From: Sphingomonas aquatilis
GTDB lineage: Bacteria > Pseudomonadota > Alphaproteobacteria > Sphingomonadales > Sphingomonadaceae
Length of the DNA stretch: 64,000 nt
Direction: 5' to 3'
NCBI RefSeq assembly: GCF_014196115.1
Contig: NZ_JACIDB010000001.1
Coordinates: 620,001-684,000 of the forward strand
Below are positions 48,287 through 56,806 of the stretch, in pieces; the first letter of the stretch is position 1; each line of letters starts with the position of its first letter. The notes under the pieces are model-generated. The model saw only the letters and a list, made by a program, of their open reading frames with translations, was not told the DNA's origin and searched no databases. A program made the position numbers and the translations under genes.

Positions 48287-49579
48287 ATGGCCATGCATGT
48301 CGACACAACCCAAGCCGCGGCCCGCGGCGATGCCGCGCACGGCTATGACGCGCCCGATCTGCGCATCTTCGTCATCGCGCTGTTCTTCATCTTCGGCGGT
48401 ATCACCAGCCTCAACGACATCATCATCCCGAAGCTGAAGGAGCTGTTCACGCTCGACCATGCGACGTCGATGCTGGTCCAGTCGGCGTTCTTCCTGGCCT
48501 ATGCGCTGTTCTCGCTGCCCGCGGCGGCGATCGTGCGCAAGGCGGGCTATATGCGCACCGCGTCGATCGGCCTCGTCACGATGATGGTCGGCTGCCTGCT
48601 GTTCATCCCGGCGGCGCAGAGCGCGACCTTCGCGATGTTCCTGGTCGCGCTGTTCGTGCTGGGTGCCGGCATCACGATCGTGCAGGTCGTCGCCAACCCG
48701 CTGATCTCGCTGCTCGGCAAGCCAGAAACGGCGTCGAGCCGCCTGACGTTCGCGCAGGCGTTCAACTCGCTGGGCACCACGATCTTCCCGCGCGTCGGCT
48801 CGTCGCTGATCCTCGGCGGGCTCGCCAGCGTCAGCGCGGCGTCGCTCAGCGGCGCCGCACTGGTAACGTACCGGCAGGAAGCGTCGCAGGCGATCGTCCA
48901 CACCTATCTGGGCCTCGCCGTCGCGTTGCTGGTGATCGCCGCGGTCGTGTGGACCCGCCGCAACCGCCTGAAGGAAGAACAGGACCAGACGGGCAGCATC
49001 TTCCACGCCTTCACCCTGCTGAAGCGCCCGCGCTTCGCGATGGGGGCGGCGTGCATCTTCCTGTACGTCGGTGCGGAAGTCGCGATCGGGTCGGTCATCG
49101 TGCTGTATCTGATGCAGGCGTCGGTGTTCGGCATCGGCGATCAGGCCGCGGGTAATTTCGTGCCGTATTATTGGGGCGGGGCGCTGGTCGGCCGCTTCAT
49201 CGGTTCGTGGGTGCTGACGCGCGTCGCACCGGGCAAGGTGCTCGCCGCCGTGGCGACGGGCGCGATCGCGCTGATCTTGATCTCCGCCAACACGACGGGT
49301 GCGATCTCGGGCTATGCGCTGCTGGCAATCGGCCTGATGAATTCGATCATGTTCCCGACGATCTTCAGCCTCGCCAGCGAAGGCTTGGGCAAGCGCGCCG
49401 CGGAAGGATCGGGCGTCATCGCCACCGCGATCGTCGGCGGCGCGATCATCCCGCCGCTGACCGGCAAGATCGCCGACGTCACCGGATCGATGCAGTTGTC
49501 GCTGACGCTGCCGGCGATCTGCTACGCGATCATCCTCGCCTACGGCCTGTACGCGCGGCGTTCGGCGGTGACGGCTTGA
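48287..49579 (+). CDS. MFS sugar:proton symporter, FucP type
   Basis: 430 residues with about 12 hydrophobic segments. The first reads LRIFVIALFFIFGGITSLNDIIIPKLKELFTLDHATSMLVQSAFF, and the central region VVANPLISLLGKPETASSRLTFAQAFNSLGTTIFP; both fit the FucP/GluP family of L-fucose, glucose or galactose:H+ symporters. Substrate unresolved. No sugar-catabolic genes are adjacent. The 3' end is one base from the convergent CaiB/AMACR-like gene. Confidence 0.92.
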   Translation: MAMHVDTTQAAARGDAAHGYDAPDLRIFVIALFFIFGGITSLNDIIIPKLKELFTLDHATSMLVQSAFFLAYALFSLPAAAIVRKAGYMRTASIGLVTMMVGCLLFIPAAQSATFAMFLVALFVLGAGITIVQVVANPLISLLGKPETASSRLTFAQAFNSLGTTIFPRVGSSLILGGLASVSAASLSGAALVTYRQEASQAIVHTYLGLAVALLVIAAVVWTRRNRLKEEQDQTGSIFHAFTLLKRPRFAMGAACIFLYVGAEVAIGSVIVLYLMQASVFGIGDQAAGNFVPYYWGGALVGRFIGSWVLTRVAPGKVLAAVATGAIALILISANTTGAISGYALLAIGLMNSIMFPTIFSLASEGLGKRAAEGSGVIATAIVGGAIIPPLTGKIADVTGSMQLSLTLPAICYAIILAYGLYARRSAVTA

Positions 49580-49580
49580 G

Positions 49581-50699
49581 CTACAGGCCCAGCTCCGCGA
49601 TCTCGGCGGGCGTGAAGCCGAGATCGGCGAGTGTGGCGGCATCGGTCCGCTCGCTCGCCAGCGCGGGGGGCACGGTGGCGCTCGCCGAATAACGCGGGGC
49701 GGGGGCGGGCTGGACCACGCCGCCCGCCTCGACCAAAGTACCGCGGGCGACATTGTGCGGGTGGTCGGTGGCTTCGTCGAAGTCGAGGACAGGGGCCACG
49801 CACGCCTCGCTGCCCGCAAACGCTGCGACCCAGGCATCGCGCGACTTGGTCCGGAAGACCGCCGCCAGACCGTCGCGCATCGCCGGCCATGCGGAGGGAT
49901 CGAACTGGCGGTCCCATAGCGGATCGCTGAGGCCGAGCACGCGGCGCAGCGCGGCGTAGAAGGCCGGCTCGATCGCCCCGACCGCGATCCATTTGCCATC
50001 CTGCGTTTCGTACGTGTCGTAGAAGGGGGCGCCGCCGTCGAGCAGATTGGTGCCGCGCGTGTCGCTCCACCGGCCCATGCCGCGGAAGCCCCAGATCATG
50101 CTCATCAACAGTGCCGATCCGTCGGTCATCGCGGCGTCGACGACCTGCCCTTCGCCGCTGCGTTGCGCGTGCAGCAGCGCGGCGAGCATACCAAATGCCA
50201 GCATCATGCCACCGCCGCCGAAATCGCCGACCATGTTGATCGGCGCCGTCGGCTTGTCGCCGGCGCGCCCGAAGGCGTGGAGCGCGCCGGAGATGGCGAT
50301 ATAGTCGATGTCGTGGCCGGGGTCGGCGGCAAGGGGGCCGGTCTGTCCCCAGCCGGTCATGCGGCCGTACACGAGGCGCGGATTGTCGTTGAGCAGAACG
50401 TCGGGGCCGAGGCCCAGCCGCTCCATCACGCCGGGGCGGTAGCCTTCGATCAGGCCGTCAGCGCTCGCGACGATCCGGCGGACCGCGGCGATGCCCTGCG
50501 GCGTCTTGAGGTCGATCGCCACTGATCGGCGCGAGCGTAGCAACGGGTCCTTGGTCGGATCGCTGAACCCCGGCTGGGGGCCGCGATCGATACGGATCAC
50601 CTCCGCGCCATGGTCGGCGAGCATCATGCCGCAGAACGGGCCGGGGCCGATCCCCGCCATCTCGACGATGCGCAGCCCGGTGAGCGGTGGTGGCGCCAT
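49581..50699 (-). CDS. CaiB/BaiF family CoA-transferase, alpha-methylacyl-CoA racemase type
   Basis: 372 residues. [39 protein letters not shown] at the start, catalytic pair in [13 protein letters not shown] (His) and VGDFGGGG (Asp), and [16 protein letters not shown]. These match alpha-methylacyl-CoA racemase (AMACR/MCR), which epimerises 2-methylacyl-CoA thioesters, more than formyl- or succinyl-CoA transferases. The acyl-CoA dehydrogenase gene lies on the same strand 235 bp upstream across a repeat, so coexpression is uncertain. Confidence 0.92.
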   Translation of the reverse strand: MAPPPLTGLRIVEMAGIGPGPFCGMMLADHGAEVIRIDRGPQPGFSDPTKDPLLRSRRSVAIDLKTPQGIAAVRRIVASADGLIEGYRPGVMERLGLGPDVLLNDNPRLVYGRMTGWGQTGPLAADPGHDIDYIAISGALHAFGRAGDKPTAPINMVGDFGGGGMMLAFGMLAALLHAQRSGEGQVVDAAMTDGSALLMSMIWGFRGMGRWSDTRGTNLLDGGAPFYDTYETQDGKWIAVGAIEPAFYAALRRVLGLSDPLWDRQFDPSAWPAMRDGLAAVFRTKSRDAWVAAFAGSEACVAPVLDFDEATDHPHNVARGTLVEAGGVVQPAPAPRYSASATVPPALASERTDAATLADLGFTPAEIAELGL

Positions 50700-50806
50700 G
50701 GGTCCTCTCCCTATCGTTTTGGGGGAGGGTAAGCGTGGCGGTGAGCGAGCACAACAAATGTTATGCTAGGTGCTAGGCGTCCTCGCCCATGTAATGCCTT
50801 ACTTCC

Positions 50807-50885
50807 GTCACCCCGGACTTCATCCGGGGTCCCGCTATGTCTGCGCGGACCAAGAAGCGTCACCCCGGCTCAAGGCCGGGGTGAC
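50807..50885. repeat. Two GTCACCCCGG-type palindromic units
   Basis: GTCACCCCGGACTTCATCCG ... GGGGTCCCGC and GTCACCCCGGCTCAAGGCCG ... GGGGTGAC lie in tandem in the 235-bp gap between the racemase and dehydrogenase genes. Confidence 0.7.
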
Positions 50886-50934
50886 GATGGGAGGTGACGG
50901 ACCGGCGAACCCGTCGGAACCCCTCGCGATGTTC

Positions 50935-52119
50935 TCAGAACGCCGCGATGCCTGTGATTCCGCGACCCAGGATCAGCGCGTGGACGTCGTGCGCGCCTTC
51001 GTAGGTGTTGACCGTTTCCAAGTTCATCGCGTGGCGCATGACCTGATATTCGCCGCTGATGCCGTTGCCGCCGTGCATGTCGCGCGCCATCCGGGCGATA
51101 TCGAGTGCCTTGCCGACGTTGTTGCGCTTGACGATCGAGACCATCTCGGGCGCGAACCGCCCCTCGTCCATCAGGCGGCCGACGCGCAGCGAGGCTTGCA
51201 GGCCGAGTGCGATCTCGGTCTCCATGTCGGCGAGCTTCTTCTGGTAGAGCTGACGGCCGGCGAGCGGGGTGCCGAACTGCTTGCGGTCGAGGCCGTATTG
51301 GCGGGCGGCGTGGAAGCAGAATTCCGCGGCGCCCAATGCGCCCCAGCTGATGCCGTAACGCGCGCGATTGAGGCAGCCGAACGGACCCTTCAGCCCCTCG
51401 ACATTGGGCAGCAGCGCGTCGTCGCCGACCTCGACATCCTCCATCACGATGCCGCCGGTGATCGAGGCGCGTAAGGAGAGCTTGCCCTCGATCTTCGGCG
51501 CGGACAGGCCCTTCAGTCCCTTCGTGAGGATGAAGCCGCGGATTGCGCCGCCGTGTGCGTCGCTCTTCGCCCAGACGACGAAGACGTCGGCGATCGGGCT
51601 GTTCGAAATCCAGGTCTTGGCGCCGTTGAGGACATAGCCGCCGTCCACCTTGCGCGCCCGCGTCGTCATGCCGCCGGGGTCGGAGCCGGCATCGGGTTCG
51701 GTCAGGCCGAAGCAGCCGATATATTCACCGCTCGCGAGCTTTGGCAGGAAAGCGTGGCGCTGTTCCTCCGAACCATAGGCGTAGATCGGGTACATCACGA
51801 GGCTCGACTGGACGCTCATCATCGAGCGGTAGCCGGAGTCGATCCGCTCGACCTCGCGGGCGACGAGGCCATAGGCGACGTAGCTGGCGCCGACGCCGCC
51901 ATATTCTTCCGGGACGTTCGGACCGAGCAGCCCCAGTTCACCCATTTCGCGGAAGATCGCAGGGTCGGTATGTTCGTGCTGGAACGCCTCGACGATGCGC
52001 GGGGCGAGGCGATCCTGCGCATAGGCGCGCGCCGTGTCGCGGATCATCCGCTCGTCTTCGCTCAACTGCTCGTCGAGCAGGAAGGGATCCGCCCAGTCGA
52101 ACTTGCCCATGCCGGCCAT
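50935..52119 (-). CDS. gcdH: Glutaryl-CoA dehydrogenase-type acyl-CoA dehydrogenase
   Basis: 394 residues from ATG 52119, which follows [32 protein letters not shown], then [26 protein letters not shown] (the Arg of GYRS binds the glutaryl carboxylate), [14 protein letters not shown], and the end [20 protein letters not shown] with the catalytic Glu. The GYRS and TYEGxHDxHALILGR motifs separate it from short- and medium-chain enzymes. It would convert glutaryl-CoA to crotonyl-CoA in lysine/tryptophan catabolism. A CoA-racemase gene follows on the same strand. Confidence 0.92.
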   Translation of the reverse strand: MAGMGKFDWADPFLLDEQLSEDERMIRDTARAYAQDRLAPRIVEAFQHEHTDPAIFREMGELGLLGPNVPEEYGGVGASYVAYGLVAREVERIDSGYRSMMSVQSSLVMYPIYAYGSEEQRHAFLPKLASGEYIGCFGLTEPDAGSDPGGMTTRARKVDGGYVLNGAKTWISNSPIADVFVVWAKSDAHGGAIRGFILTKGLKGLSAPKIEGKLSLRASITGGIVMEDVEVGDDALLPNVEGLKGPFGCLNRARYGISWGALGAAEFCFHAARQYGLDRKQFGTPLAGRQLYQKKLADMETEIALGLQASLRVGRLMDEGRFAPEMVSIVKRNNVGKALDIARMARDMHGGNGISGEYQVMRHAMNLETVNTYEGAHDVHALILGRGITGIAAF

Positions 52120-52190
52120 CGCATCGTCTCCTTTTGAAGAGCCGGTACGGGAGGATGCGGGAGGGGGCAAGGGGGCAGCCCATCCGTCCC

Positions 52191-52216
52191 GTCACCCCGG
52201 AACCGGTCCGGGGTGA
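52191..52216. repeat. GTCACCCCGGAACCGGTCCG-type palindromic unit
   Basis: Single hairpin GTCACCCCGGA/TCCGGGGTGAC with a short loop, 24 bp beyond the end of the TonB receptor gene and 71 bp upstream of gcdH; probably also a terminator for the receptor gene. Confidence 0.6.
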
Positions 52217-52240
52217 CGAGGGGCATGTGCCGGGCTGCGA

Positions 52241-54349
52241 TTACAGACCGAAGCGCAGCGTCACGCGGATGTCGCGGCCGGCGAGCGGCGCGAAGTCCTT
52301 CAGGAAGCTCGAATGGCGGCGCGCCACGACATCGAAGATGTTGTTCGCCGACAGCAGCAGGCTGGTCTTGCTGTCCTGCCCGAACGGACGAATCGAGGCG
52401 CTGGCGTTGACCATCGTATAACCCGGCGTACGCGTTTCGAAGGCGGCGAGGCGATTTTGCGGGAAAACGTGTTCTGCCTCGATCCGGCCACCCAGCCGGT
52501 CGCCCTGCGCTTCCAGCCCGCCGAGGACGCGGGCCGGCGGGATGCGGGGCACCGGGCCGACGTCGACGATATTGGCGTGGACGTAATCGCCGAGCAGGTC
52601 GGCGTTGATCGTGTATTTGCCGATGCGGGCGAGGCGGACCGAGGCGTCGGCCTCGAACCCGTAATAGCGCGCGTCGCCCTGCTGGTACTGGAAGCAGGGC
52701 AGGCCCGACAGGTCGTCGGTGCGGGCGAGGCAGACGGCGGGGTCGACGCGGTTTTCCGAAATATAGTTGGTGAACCAGTTGTAATAGGCCGAGGCATCGA
52801 GGCTGAAGCCATCGCCATGCGCGTGAAGCGTCGCCTCCAGCCCCCAGCTCTTTTCCAGGCTGAAGTTCGGGTTGCCGAGCTCATAGGCCTGGGTGCCGGC
52901 GTGCGGGCCGTTGGCCAGCAGCTCCTCCGCCGAGGGCGCGCGCTCGGTACGCGAGCCGTTGAGGCCGATGCGGACCCCGTCGGCGATCGCGTAGGAGGCG
53001 CCGATCGAGCCGGACAGCGCCTCGAAATGGCGCTTGCCGCCGAAGAAGCGATCGTTGCCCACCGGCACGCGACCGGCGACGTCGGTCAGCTCATATCGCA
53101 GGCCGCCCTCGGCGCGGAACGGGCCGTTGGCATATTGTTGCAGCGTGAAGAAGCCGGTCTGGTTGGTTTCGTTCTTGGGCAGGAAGGCTTCGTCGCCGAC
53201 GACATTGAAGATGCGGTTGAAATATTGAACGCCGCTCGCGCCCTGCCAGCCGCCGCGATTGGCCTGGACCAGCTCGAGACGCCCTTCGAGGCCCTTGTTG
53301 TAGAAAGCGGTGCCGACGCTGCCGTCCTCTTCGAGTTCGAAGTGGCGGTAGTTCGCCTGGCCGGCGCGGACGCGGATCTTCTCGAGGACGCTGCCGCCGG
53401 TCTGCACCTCGCCGCGCAGGTCGACGCGGTTCTGGACGACGGAGAGGCGCGGGGCTTCCTGTTCCTGGCCCACCGCGGTCGCGTAGCGGATGGGGACGCC
53501 GTACAGGCTGTCATAATGGCTGTACGACACGCCCAGATTGCCGGTGTCGGTGATGATCGATGCGCCGGCACCCGCGGTCCACGTCTCCGACGCCGAATTG
53601 GGCAGGCGGTTCCGCAGCGCAGCCGAGGCGGCGAAGTCGATGGGTTCGTCGGTGTCCTGCGGCAGGCCGACCTGGCTGAGTGCGGCGGCACGGGCGGCGG
53701 GGGAGAGGATGTAGCCGCGGCCGGTGCGCAGGTCGTTCGACTTGAGGTACGATCCGTCGGCGTGCAGCACGATGTTCTTGGTGACCGCGACATCGCCCGC
53801 AGCGCCGCCCGACCGCTCGGTCGCCGCCGAGCCATACGCGGCGATGCCGTTCAGACGATAGCCGTTTTCGGGCACCGTGCGCGGAATGCGCGTGTCGATG
53901 ACGTTGACGACGCCGCCGACCGCGGACGATCCGAACAGCAAGGCGGACGGGCCGCGCAGCACCTCGACCCGCTCGGCGAGCAGCGGATCGATGATGACGG
54001 CATGGTCGACGCTGGTGTTGCTGACGTCGATCGCGCCGATACCGTCGGTCAGCACGCGGATACGGTCGCCCTGGAAGCCACGCAGGATGGGGCGCGAGGC
54101 GCTGGGGCCGAACGAGGTCGCGGACACGCCGGGCTGGCGGGCGAGCGTTTCGCCTATCGTCGGGCGCAATTCGCGGGTCAGCTGCTCGCCGGACAGAACG
54201 GTGGTGCCCTGCAACACGTCACGCTCGCTCTGCGGTACGGCGGCGGTGACGATGATATCCTTGCCCTGCGGCGCGGCTTCGGGGGCGCCGGTCTGGGCGA
54301 AGGCGGGACTGGCGAGCAGGCTGGCGCCGGCGAGCAGGAAGGTGCGCAT
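52241..54349 (-). CDS. TonB-dependent receptor of the ZnuD/metal type
   Basis: 702 residues. Signal peptide MRTFLLAGASLLASPAFA, a TonB box-like KDIIVTA, and a plug with GETLARQPGVSATSFGPSASRPILRGFQGDRIRVLTDGIGAIDVSNTSVDHAVIIDPLLAERVEVLRGPSALLFGSSAVGGVVNV. The SRPxLRGFxGDRIRVLxDG and NTSVDHAVxxDPLxxERVEVLRGP segments are typical of ZnuD-like receptors that import zinc or related metals. The barrel ends LRFGL. A Zur-like palindrome lies upstream. No zinc ABC transporter genes are adjacent. Confidence 0.9.
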   Translation of the reverse strand: MRTFLLAGASLLASPAFAQTGAPEAAPQGKDIIVTAAVPQSERDVLQGTTVLSGEQLTRELRPTIGETLARQPGVSATSFGPSASRPILRGFQGDRIRVLTDGIGAIDVSNTSVDHAVIIDPLLAERVEVLRGPSALLFGSSAVGGVVNVIDTRIPRTVPENGYRLNGIAAYGSAATERSGGAAGDVAVTKNIVLHADGSYLKSNDLRTGRGYILSPAARAAALSQVGLPQDTDEPIDFAASAALRNRLPNSASETWTAGAGASIITDTGNLGVSYSHYDSLYGVPIRYATAVGQEQEAPRLSVVQNRVDLRGEVQTGGSVLEKIRVRAGQANYRHFELEEDGSVGTAFYNKGLEGRLELVQANRGGWQGASGVQYFNRIFNVVGDEAFLPKNETNQTGFFTLQQYANGPFRAEGGLRYELTDVAGRVPVGNDRFFGGKRHFEALSGSIGASYAIADGVRIGLNGSRTERAPSAEELLANGPHAGTQAYELGNPNFSLEKSWGLEATLHAHGDGFSLDASAYYNWFTNYISENRVDPAVCLARTDDLSGLPCFQYQQGDARYYGFEADASVRLARIGKYTINADLLGDYVHANIVDVGPVPRIPPARVLGGLEAQGDRLGGRIEAEHVFPQNRLAAFETRTPGYTMVNASASIRPFGQDSKTSLLLSANNIFDVVARRHSSFLKDFAPLAGRDIRVTLRFGL

Positions 54350-54414
54350 GGATACTCCGCGTAAGTACAGGCCCGGACCCGGGCGTTGTGCAACTGCGAG
54401 GCGTCTGTGCGACG

Positions 54415-54429
54415 TGATACGTTATATCA
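54415..54429 (-). promoter_or_regulatory. Zur-like palindrome before the ZnuD-type receptor
   Basis: TGATACGTTATATCA (inverted repeat TGATA-N5-TATCA), 66-80 bp upstream of the ATG at 54349. On the minus strand it overlaps a TATAAC word that could be a -10 element. It fits Zur-type sites, which usually repress zinc-uptake genes. Confidence 0.5.
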
Positions 54430-54479
54430 AGATGAAATCGGTGTGACGACGCGGTTACGTCAGCACTGTGGCCGCGATG

Positions 54480-55262
54480 CTACAGGCTGGTGCGGACGTT
54501 GAGCAGTTCGGGGAAGAAGCGCTGTTCCACCACACGCGCCAGATACGGGACGCCCGCAGTGCCGCCGGTCCCGGTCTTGAAGCCGATGACGCGCTCCACC
54601 GTCTTCAAATGCCCGAACCGCCACAGCTGCACGTGATATTCGAGGTCCACCAGCTTTTCGGCGAGTGCGTACAGATCCCAATGGTCGTTGGGATGGCCGT
54701 AGATCGTCGCCCAGCAGGCTTCGACGGCGGGCGACGGGGGGACGCTTTGGGCAAAGTCACGCTCCAGCCGGTCGGCGGGGATCGGCAGGCCGCGGCGCGC
54801 GAGCAGGCGCAACGCCTCGTCATACAGGCTGGGGCGGGCGAGTTCGTCGGACAGGCGGGCGCGGACGTCGCCTTCGTCGAACACGTCGACCATCGCCGGA
54901 TTGCGATTGCCCATCACGAATTCCAGGCTGCGATACTGGTCGGACTGGAATCCCGAGCTCGACCCCAATTTGCCCCGCATCGCCGCGTAATCGGCGGGGG
55001 TCATCGTCGCCAGCACCTCCCACGACTGGATCAGCTGTGCCTGGATGCGGCTGACCCGTGCCATCATCTTGAGCGCCGGTGCGACGTCATCCGCAGCGAT
55101 CCGTCGCCGCGCCTCGCCCAATTCGTGCAGGCACAATTTCATCCAGAGTTCGGACGCCTGATGGATGGTGATGAACAACAGTTCGTCATGGACGCCGCTC
55201 AACGGGCTCTGCACGTCGAGCAGTTCGGGCAGGCGCAGATAGCTGCGGTAGGTGATCGTCAT
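54480..55262 (-). CDS. kynA: Tryptophan 2,3-dioxygenase
   Basis: 260 residues. TYRSYLRLPELLDVQSPLSGVHDELLFITIHQASELWMKLCLHEL at the start, GFQSDQYRSLEFVMGN, and LEYHVQLWRFGHLKTVERVIGFKTGTGGTAGVPYLARVVEQRFFPEL at the end are family signatures; His in LWRFGHLK is the heme ligand region. It converts L-tryptophan to N-formylkynurenine, the first step of the kynurenine pathway. The next pathway genes (kynB, kynU) are not in the window. Its promoter side faces the small-protein operon. Confidence 0.95.
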   Translation of the reverse strand: MTITYRSYLRLPELLDVQSPLSGVHDELLFITIHQASELWMKLCLHELGEARRRIAADDVAPALKMMARVSRIQAQLIQSWEVLATMTPADYAAMRGKLGSSSGFQSDQYRSLEFVMGNRNPAMVDVFDEGDVRARLSDELARPSLYDEALRLLARRGLPIPADRLERDFAQSVPPSPAVEACWATIYGHPNDHWDLYALAEKLVDLEYHVQLWRFGHLKTVERVIGFKTGTGGTAGVPYLARVVEQRFFPELLNVRTSL

Positions 55263-55286
55263 GGCGACAGCGTAGCGCAGCCTGAT

Positions 55287-55580
55287 TCAGGCTTCCAGCA
55301 GCACCAGCAGTTCGAGCCGCATGCCGTCCGCGTCGCGTCGCAGCGCGAGGTCGGCAACGAGACGGCCGGGCGCAGACAAGTCTTCTTCGGGCAAGGCGGC
55401 CAACCAGGCGGTGGCGTCGCCATCGACCGTCACCGCCATGGTCAGGCGGTAGCCAACGAAGGTGGCGCTGGACCAGGGCGTTTCCGAAAAGTCACTAAAA
55501 GTCACACCGACGCCATAGTTTCGCGCACTGCGTTCCAAGGATTTCAACAGCCTGGCATGCGGGTCGTGGCCACGGCTCAT
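55287..55580 (-). CDS. Protein of unknown function, second gene of a small SOS-type operon
   Basis: 97 residues from ATG 55580, which overlaps the stop of the 58-aa gene (ATGA). Text features: MSRGHDPHARLLKSLERSARNYGVGVTFSDFSETPWSSATFVGYRLTMAVTVDGDATAWLAALPEEDL, ending in LALRRDADGMRLELLVLLEA. The last part looks like a small alpha/beta fold. No known motif. Being cotranscribed from a promoter with an SOS box, it may act in a DNA-damage response, but this is inference. Confidence 0.7.
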   Translation of the reverse strand: MSRGHDPHARLLKSLERSARNYGVGVTFSDFSETPWSSATFVGYRLTMAVTVDGDATAWLAALPEEDLSAPGRLVADLALRRDADGMRLELLVLLEA

Positions 55581-55753
55581 GCGCGCCGCTCCGCCATGAA
55601 GCGTTCGATGCGATGTTCCAGATCCTGGCCGACGATCCGGCCGCGCATCATGTCGGTCACGAGCCGGGGATCGTTGACCGTCCGCCGCCCGAACTCGCTG
55701 CGCGACATCTTGGTCACGCGCAGATAGCGATCGATCTTCAACAGCAGGCACAT
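55577..55753 (-). CDS. 58-aa protein with a predicted lambda-repressor-like HTH
   Basis: 58 residues starting MCLLLKIDRYLRVTKMSRSEFGRRTVNDPRLVTDMMRGRIVGQDLEHRI. A strong Shine-Dalgarno (GGGAGGGAGAGGG) precedes the ATG at 55753. The pattern I-D-x-Y-L-x-x-x-x-M-S-x-x-x-F-G-R-x-x-V-x-D-P-x-L-V-x-x-M-x-x-G-R resembles small sphingomonad proteins with a short lambda-repressor-like HTH. The stop overlaps the start of the 97-aa gene (ATGA). It lies behind an SOS box. Confidence 0.72.
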   Translation of the reverse strand: MCLLLKIDRYLRVTKMSRSEFGRRTVNDPRLVTDMMRGRIVGQDLEHRIERFMAERRA

Positions 55754-55781
55754 CCCTCTCCCTCCCGAGTCCGCGAATCAT

Positions 55782-55796
55782 GTTCCTCATATGTTC
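55782..55796 (-). promoter_or_regulatory. Alphaproteobacterial SOS (LexA) box, GTTC-N7-GTTC
   Basis: GTTCCTCATATGTTC (55782-55796) matches the LexA direct-repeat box of alphaproteobacteria exactly. On the minus strand it reads GAACATATGAGGAAC and overlaps the -10 position of a candidate promoter (TAGACA, 17 bases, CATATG) for the 58-aa/97-aa operon. Also upstream of the divergent S24 gene. Confidence 0.7.
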
Positions 55797-55814
55797 TCAT
55801 GGTTTCGACTTGTC

Positions 55815-55828
55815 TAGGAAAAATCCTA
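55815..55828. promoter_or_regulatory. Perfect palindrome next to the S24 gene
   Basis: TAGGA-AAAA-TCCTA, 17 bp before the GTG of the S24 gene and about 20 bp from the SOS box. A second operator is plausible, perhaps for the S24 protein itself. Confidence 0.45.
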
Positions 55829-55844
55829 CGCTAAGGTCGGACCT

Positions 55845-56462
55845 GTGGAGCAGGACGATCCAAGGGGGCGGCTGAAGGCCCTGGCCGACGCGCGGGGCGA
55901 CAGCCTGGCGGCGCTGTCGGCGATGATCGGGCGCAACGCGGCCTATCTGCAGCAGTTCGTGACGCGGGGATCGCCGCGGCGACTAGCGGAGGACGACCGG
56001 CGGCGGCTGGCGGACTATTTCGGCGTGGACGAGGCGGCCTTGGGCGGGCCGCAGCAGCGGCGGGCGTTCACGGTGCCGCGGCTGGACGTAGCGGCGTCGG
56101 CGGGGCCGGGTGCGCTGGTCGACAGCGAGATCGTGCTGGGGGCCGAGGCGCTCGATCCCGCGCTCGCCGCGCGACTGGGCCTGCGCCAGGGGCTGACGGG
56201 AATCGTGCGGGTGCGCGGCGATTCGATGGAGCCGGGGCTGATCGACGGCGATCTGATCGTGGTCGACCGGGCGCGGCGGTCACCGGATGCGACGGGCGCG
56301 GTGTTCGTGCTGCGCATCGACGATGCGGTGATGGTGAAACGCGTGGCGCGCGGGCGGGGCGGGGTGACGATCGGCAGCGACAATCCATCCGCGCCGCCGG
56401 TGCCCGAGGGGACGGTCGAGGTGATCGGCCGCGTCGTCTGGCTGATGCGCGCGCCGCGTTAG
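55845..56462 (+). CDS. S24-family (LexA/CI-like) regulator with HTH and self-cleavage domain
   Basis: 205 residues, start GTG 55845. N-terminus about 8-65 is an HTH (LKALADARGDSLAALSAMIGRNAAYLQQFVTRG). C-terminus is S24 peptidase: RVRGDSMEPGLIDGDLIVVDRA with nucleophile Ser127 and VMVKRVARG with the base Lys165. An Ala86-Gly87 pair (ASAGPG) could be the self-cleavage site. These are hallmarks of LexA/CI-type repressors. No phage genes surround it, so it looks like a domesticated regulator rather than a prophage. It diverges from the SOS-box operon. Confidence 0.9.
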   Translation: MEQDDPRGRLKALADARGDSLAALSAMIGRNAAYLQQFVTRGSPRRLAEDDRRRLADYFGVDEAALGGPQQRRAFTVPRLDVAASAGPGALVDSEIVLGAEALDPALAARLGLRQGLTGIVRVRGDSMEPGLIDGDLIVVDRARRSPDATGAVFVLRIDDAVMVKRVARGRGGVTIGSDNPSAPPVPEGTVEVIGRVVWLMRAPR

Positions 56463-56629
56463 CGCCGTCGGTCGCGCAGCCAGACCGCGACGGCACCGGC
56501 GGCGCCGATCGCCAGTCCTGCCAGGAAGCCGATCGTCACCTGTCCCTGCATCAGCCCGATGGCGGTGCCGCCGATCGAGCAGAGGGCGATCAGGATGCCG
56601 CCCGCGGCGGAAGGAGGAGTGTCGGCCAT
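56459..56629 (-). CDS. Small membrane protein convergent with the S24 gene
   Basis: 56 residues: MADTPPSAAGGILIALCSIGGTAIGLMQGQVTIGFLAGLAIGAAGAVAVWLRDRRR. Two hydrophobic segments (about 10-28 and 31-50) and a basic end suggest an inner-membrane hairpin. ATG 56629 gives the compact form; longer frames upstream look non-coding. The 3' end overlaps the S24 gene's stop region by four bases (TTAG shared). Function unknown. Confidence 0.6.
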   Translation of the reverse strand: MADTPPSAAGGILIALCSIGGTAIGLMQGQVTIGFLAGLAIGAAGAVAVWLRDRRR

Positions 56630-56644
56630 GGTCGAGCCCTGCCA

Positions 56645-56691
56645 CGTCCCGCGCCGGGACGCCAGCGTCCCCGCTCGGGACAGGCGGGACG
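56645..56691. repeat. Cluster of CGTCCC/GGGACG inverted repeats
   Basis: CGTCCC at 56645 and 56666 and GGGACG at 56656 and 56686 (with a GGGAC at 56677) give overlapping six-base hairpins in 47 bp, just upstream of the small membrane protein's ATG. Probably structural; an operator is possible. Confidence 0.45.
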
Positions 56692-56806
56692 GCAGGCCGC
56701 ACAGGCATTTACCATCGGACGCGGCAGGCGCGCGACGATCCGCCGACATTGGCACGGCGATTGTAGATACGACCGGTGCCGCGTTCGCTTGAGGAGTTTT
56801 TCGCTT

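Noticed and set aside
52313..54364. 683-codon plus-strand open frame across the ZnuD-like receptor
   Set aside because: Shadow of the receptor gene; no recognised domain.
55845..56462. Prophage origin of the S24 regulator
   Set aside because: No integrase, structural or lysis genes nearby, and flanking genes are chromosomal housekeeping or small host proteins.
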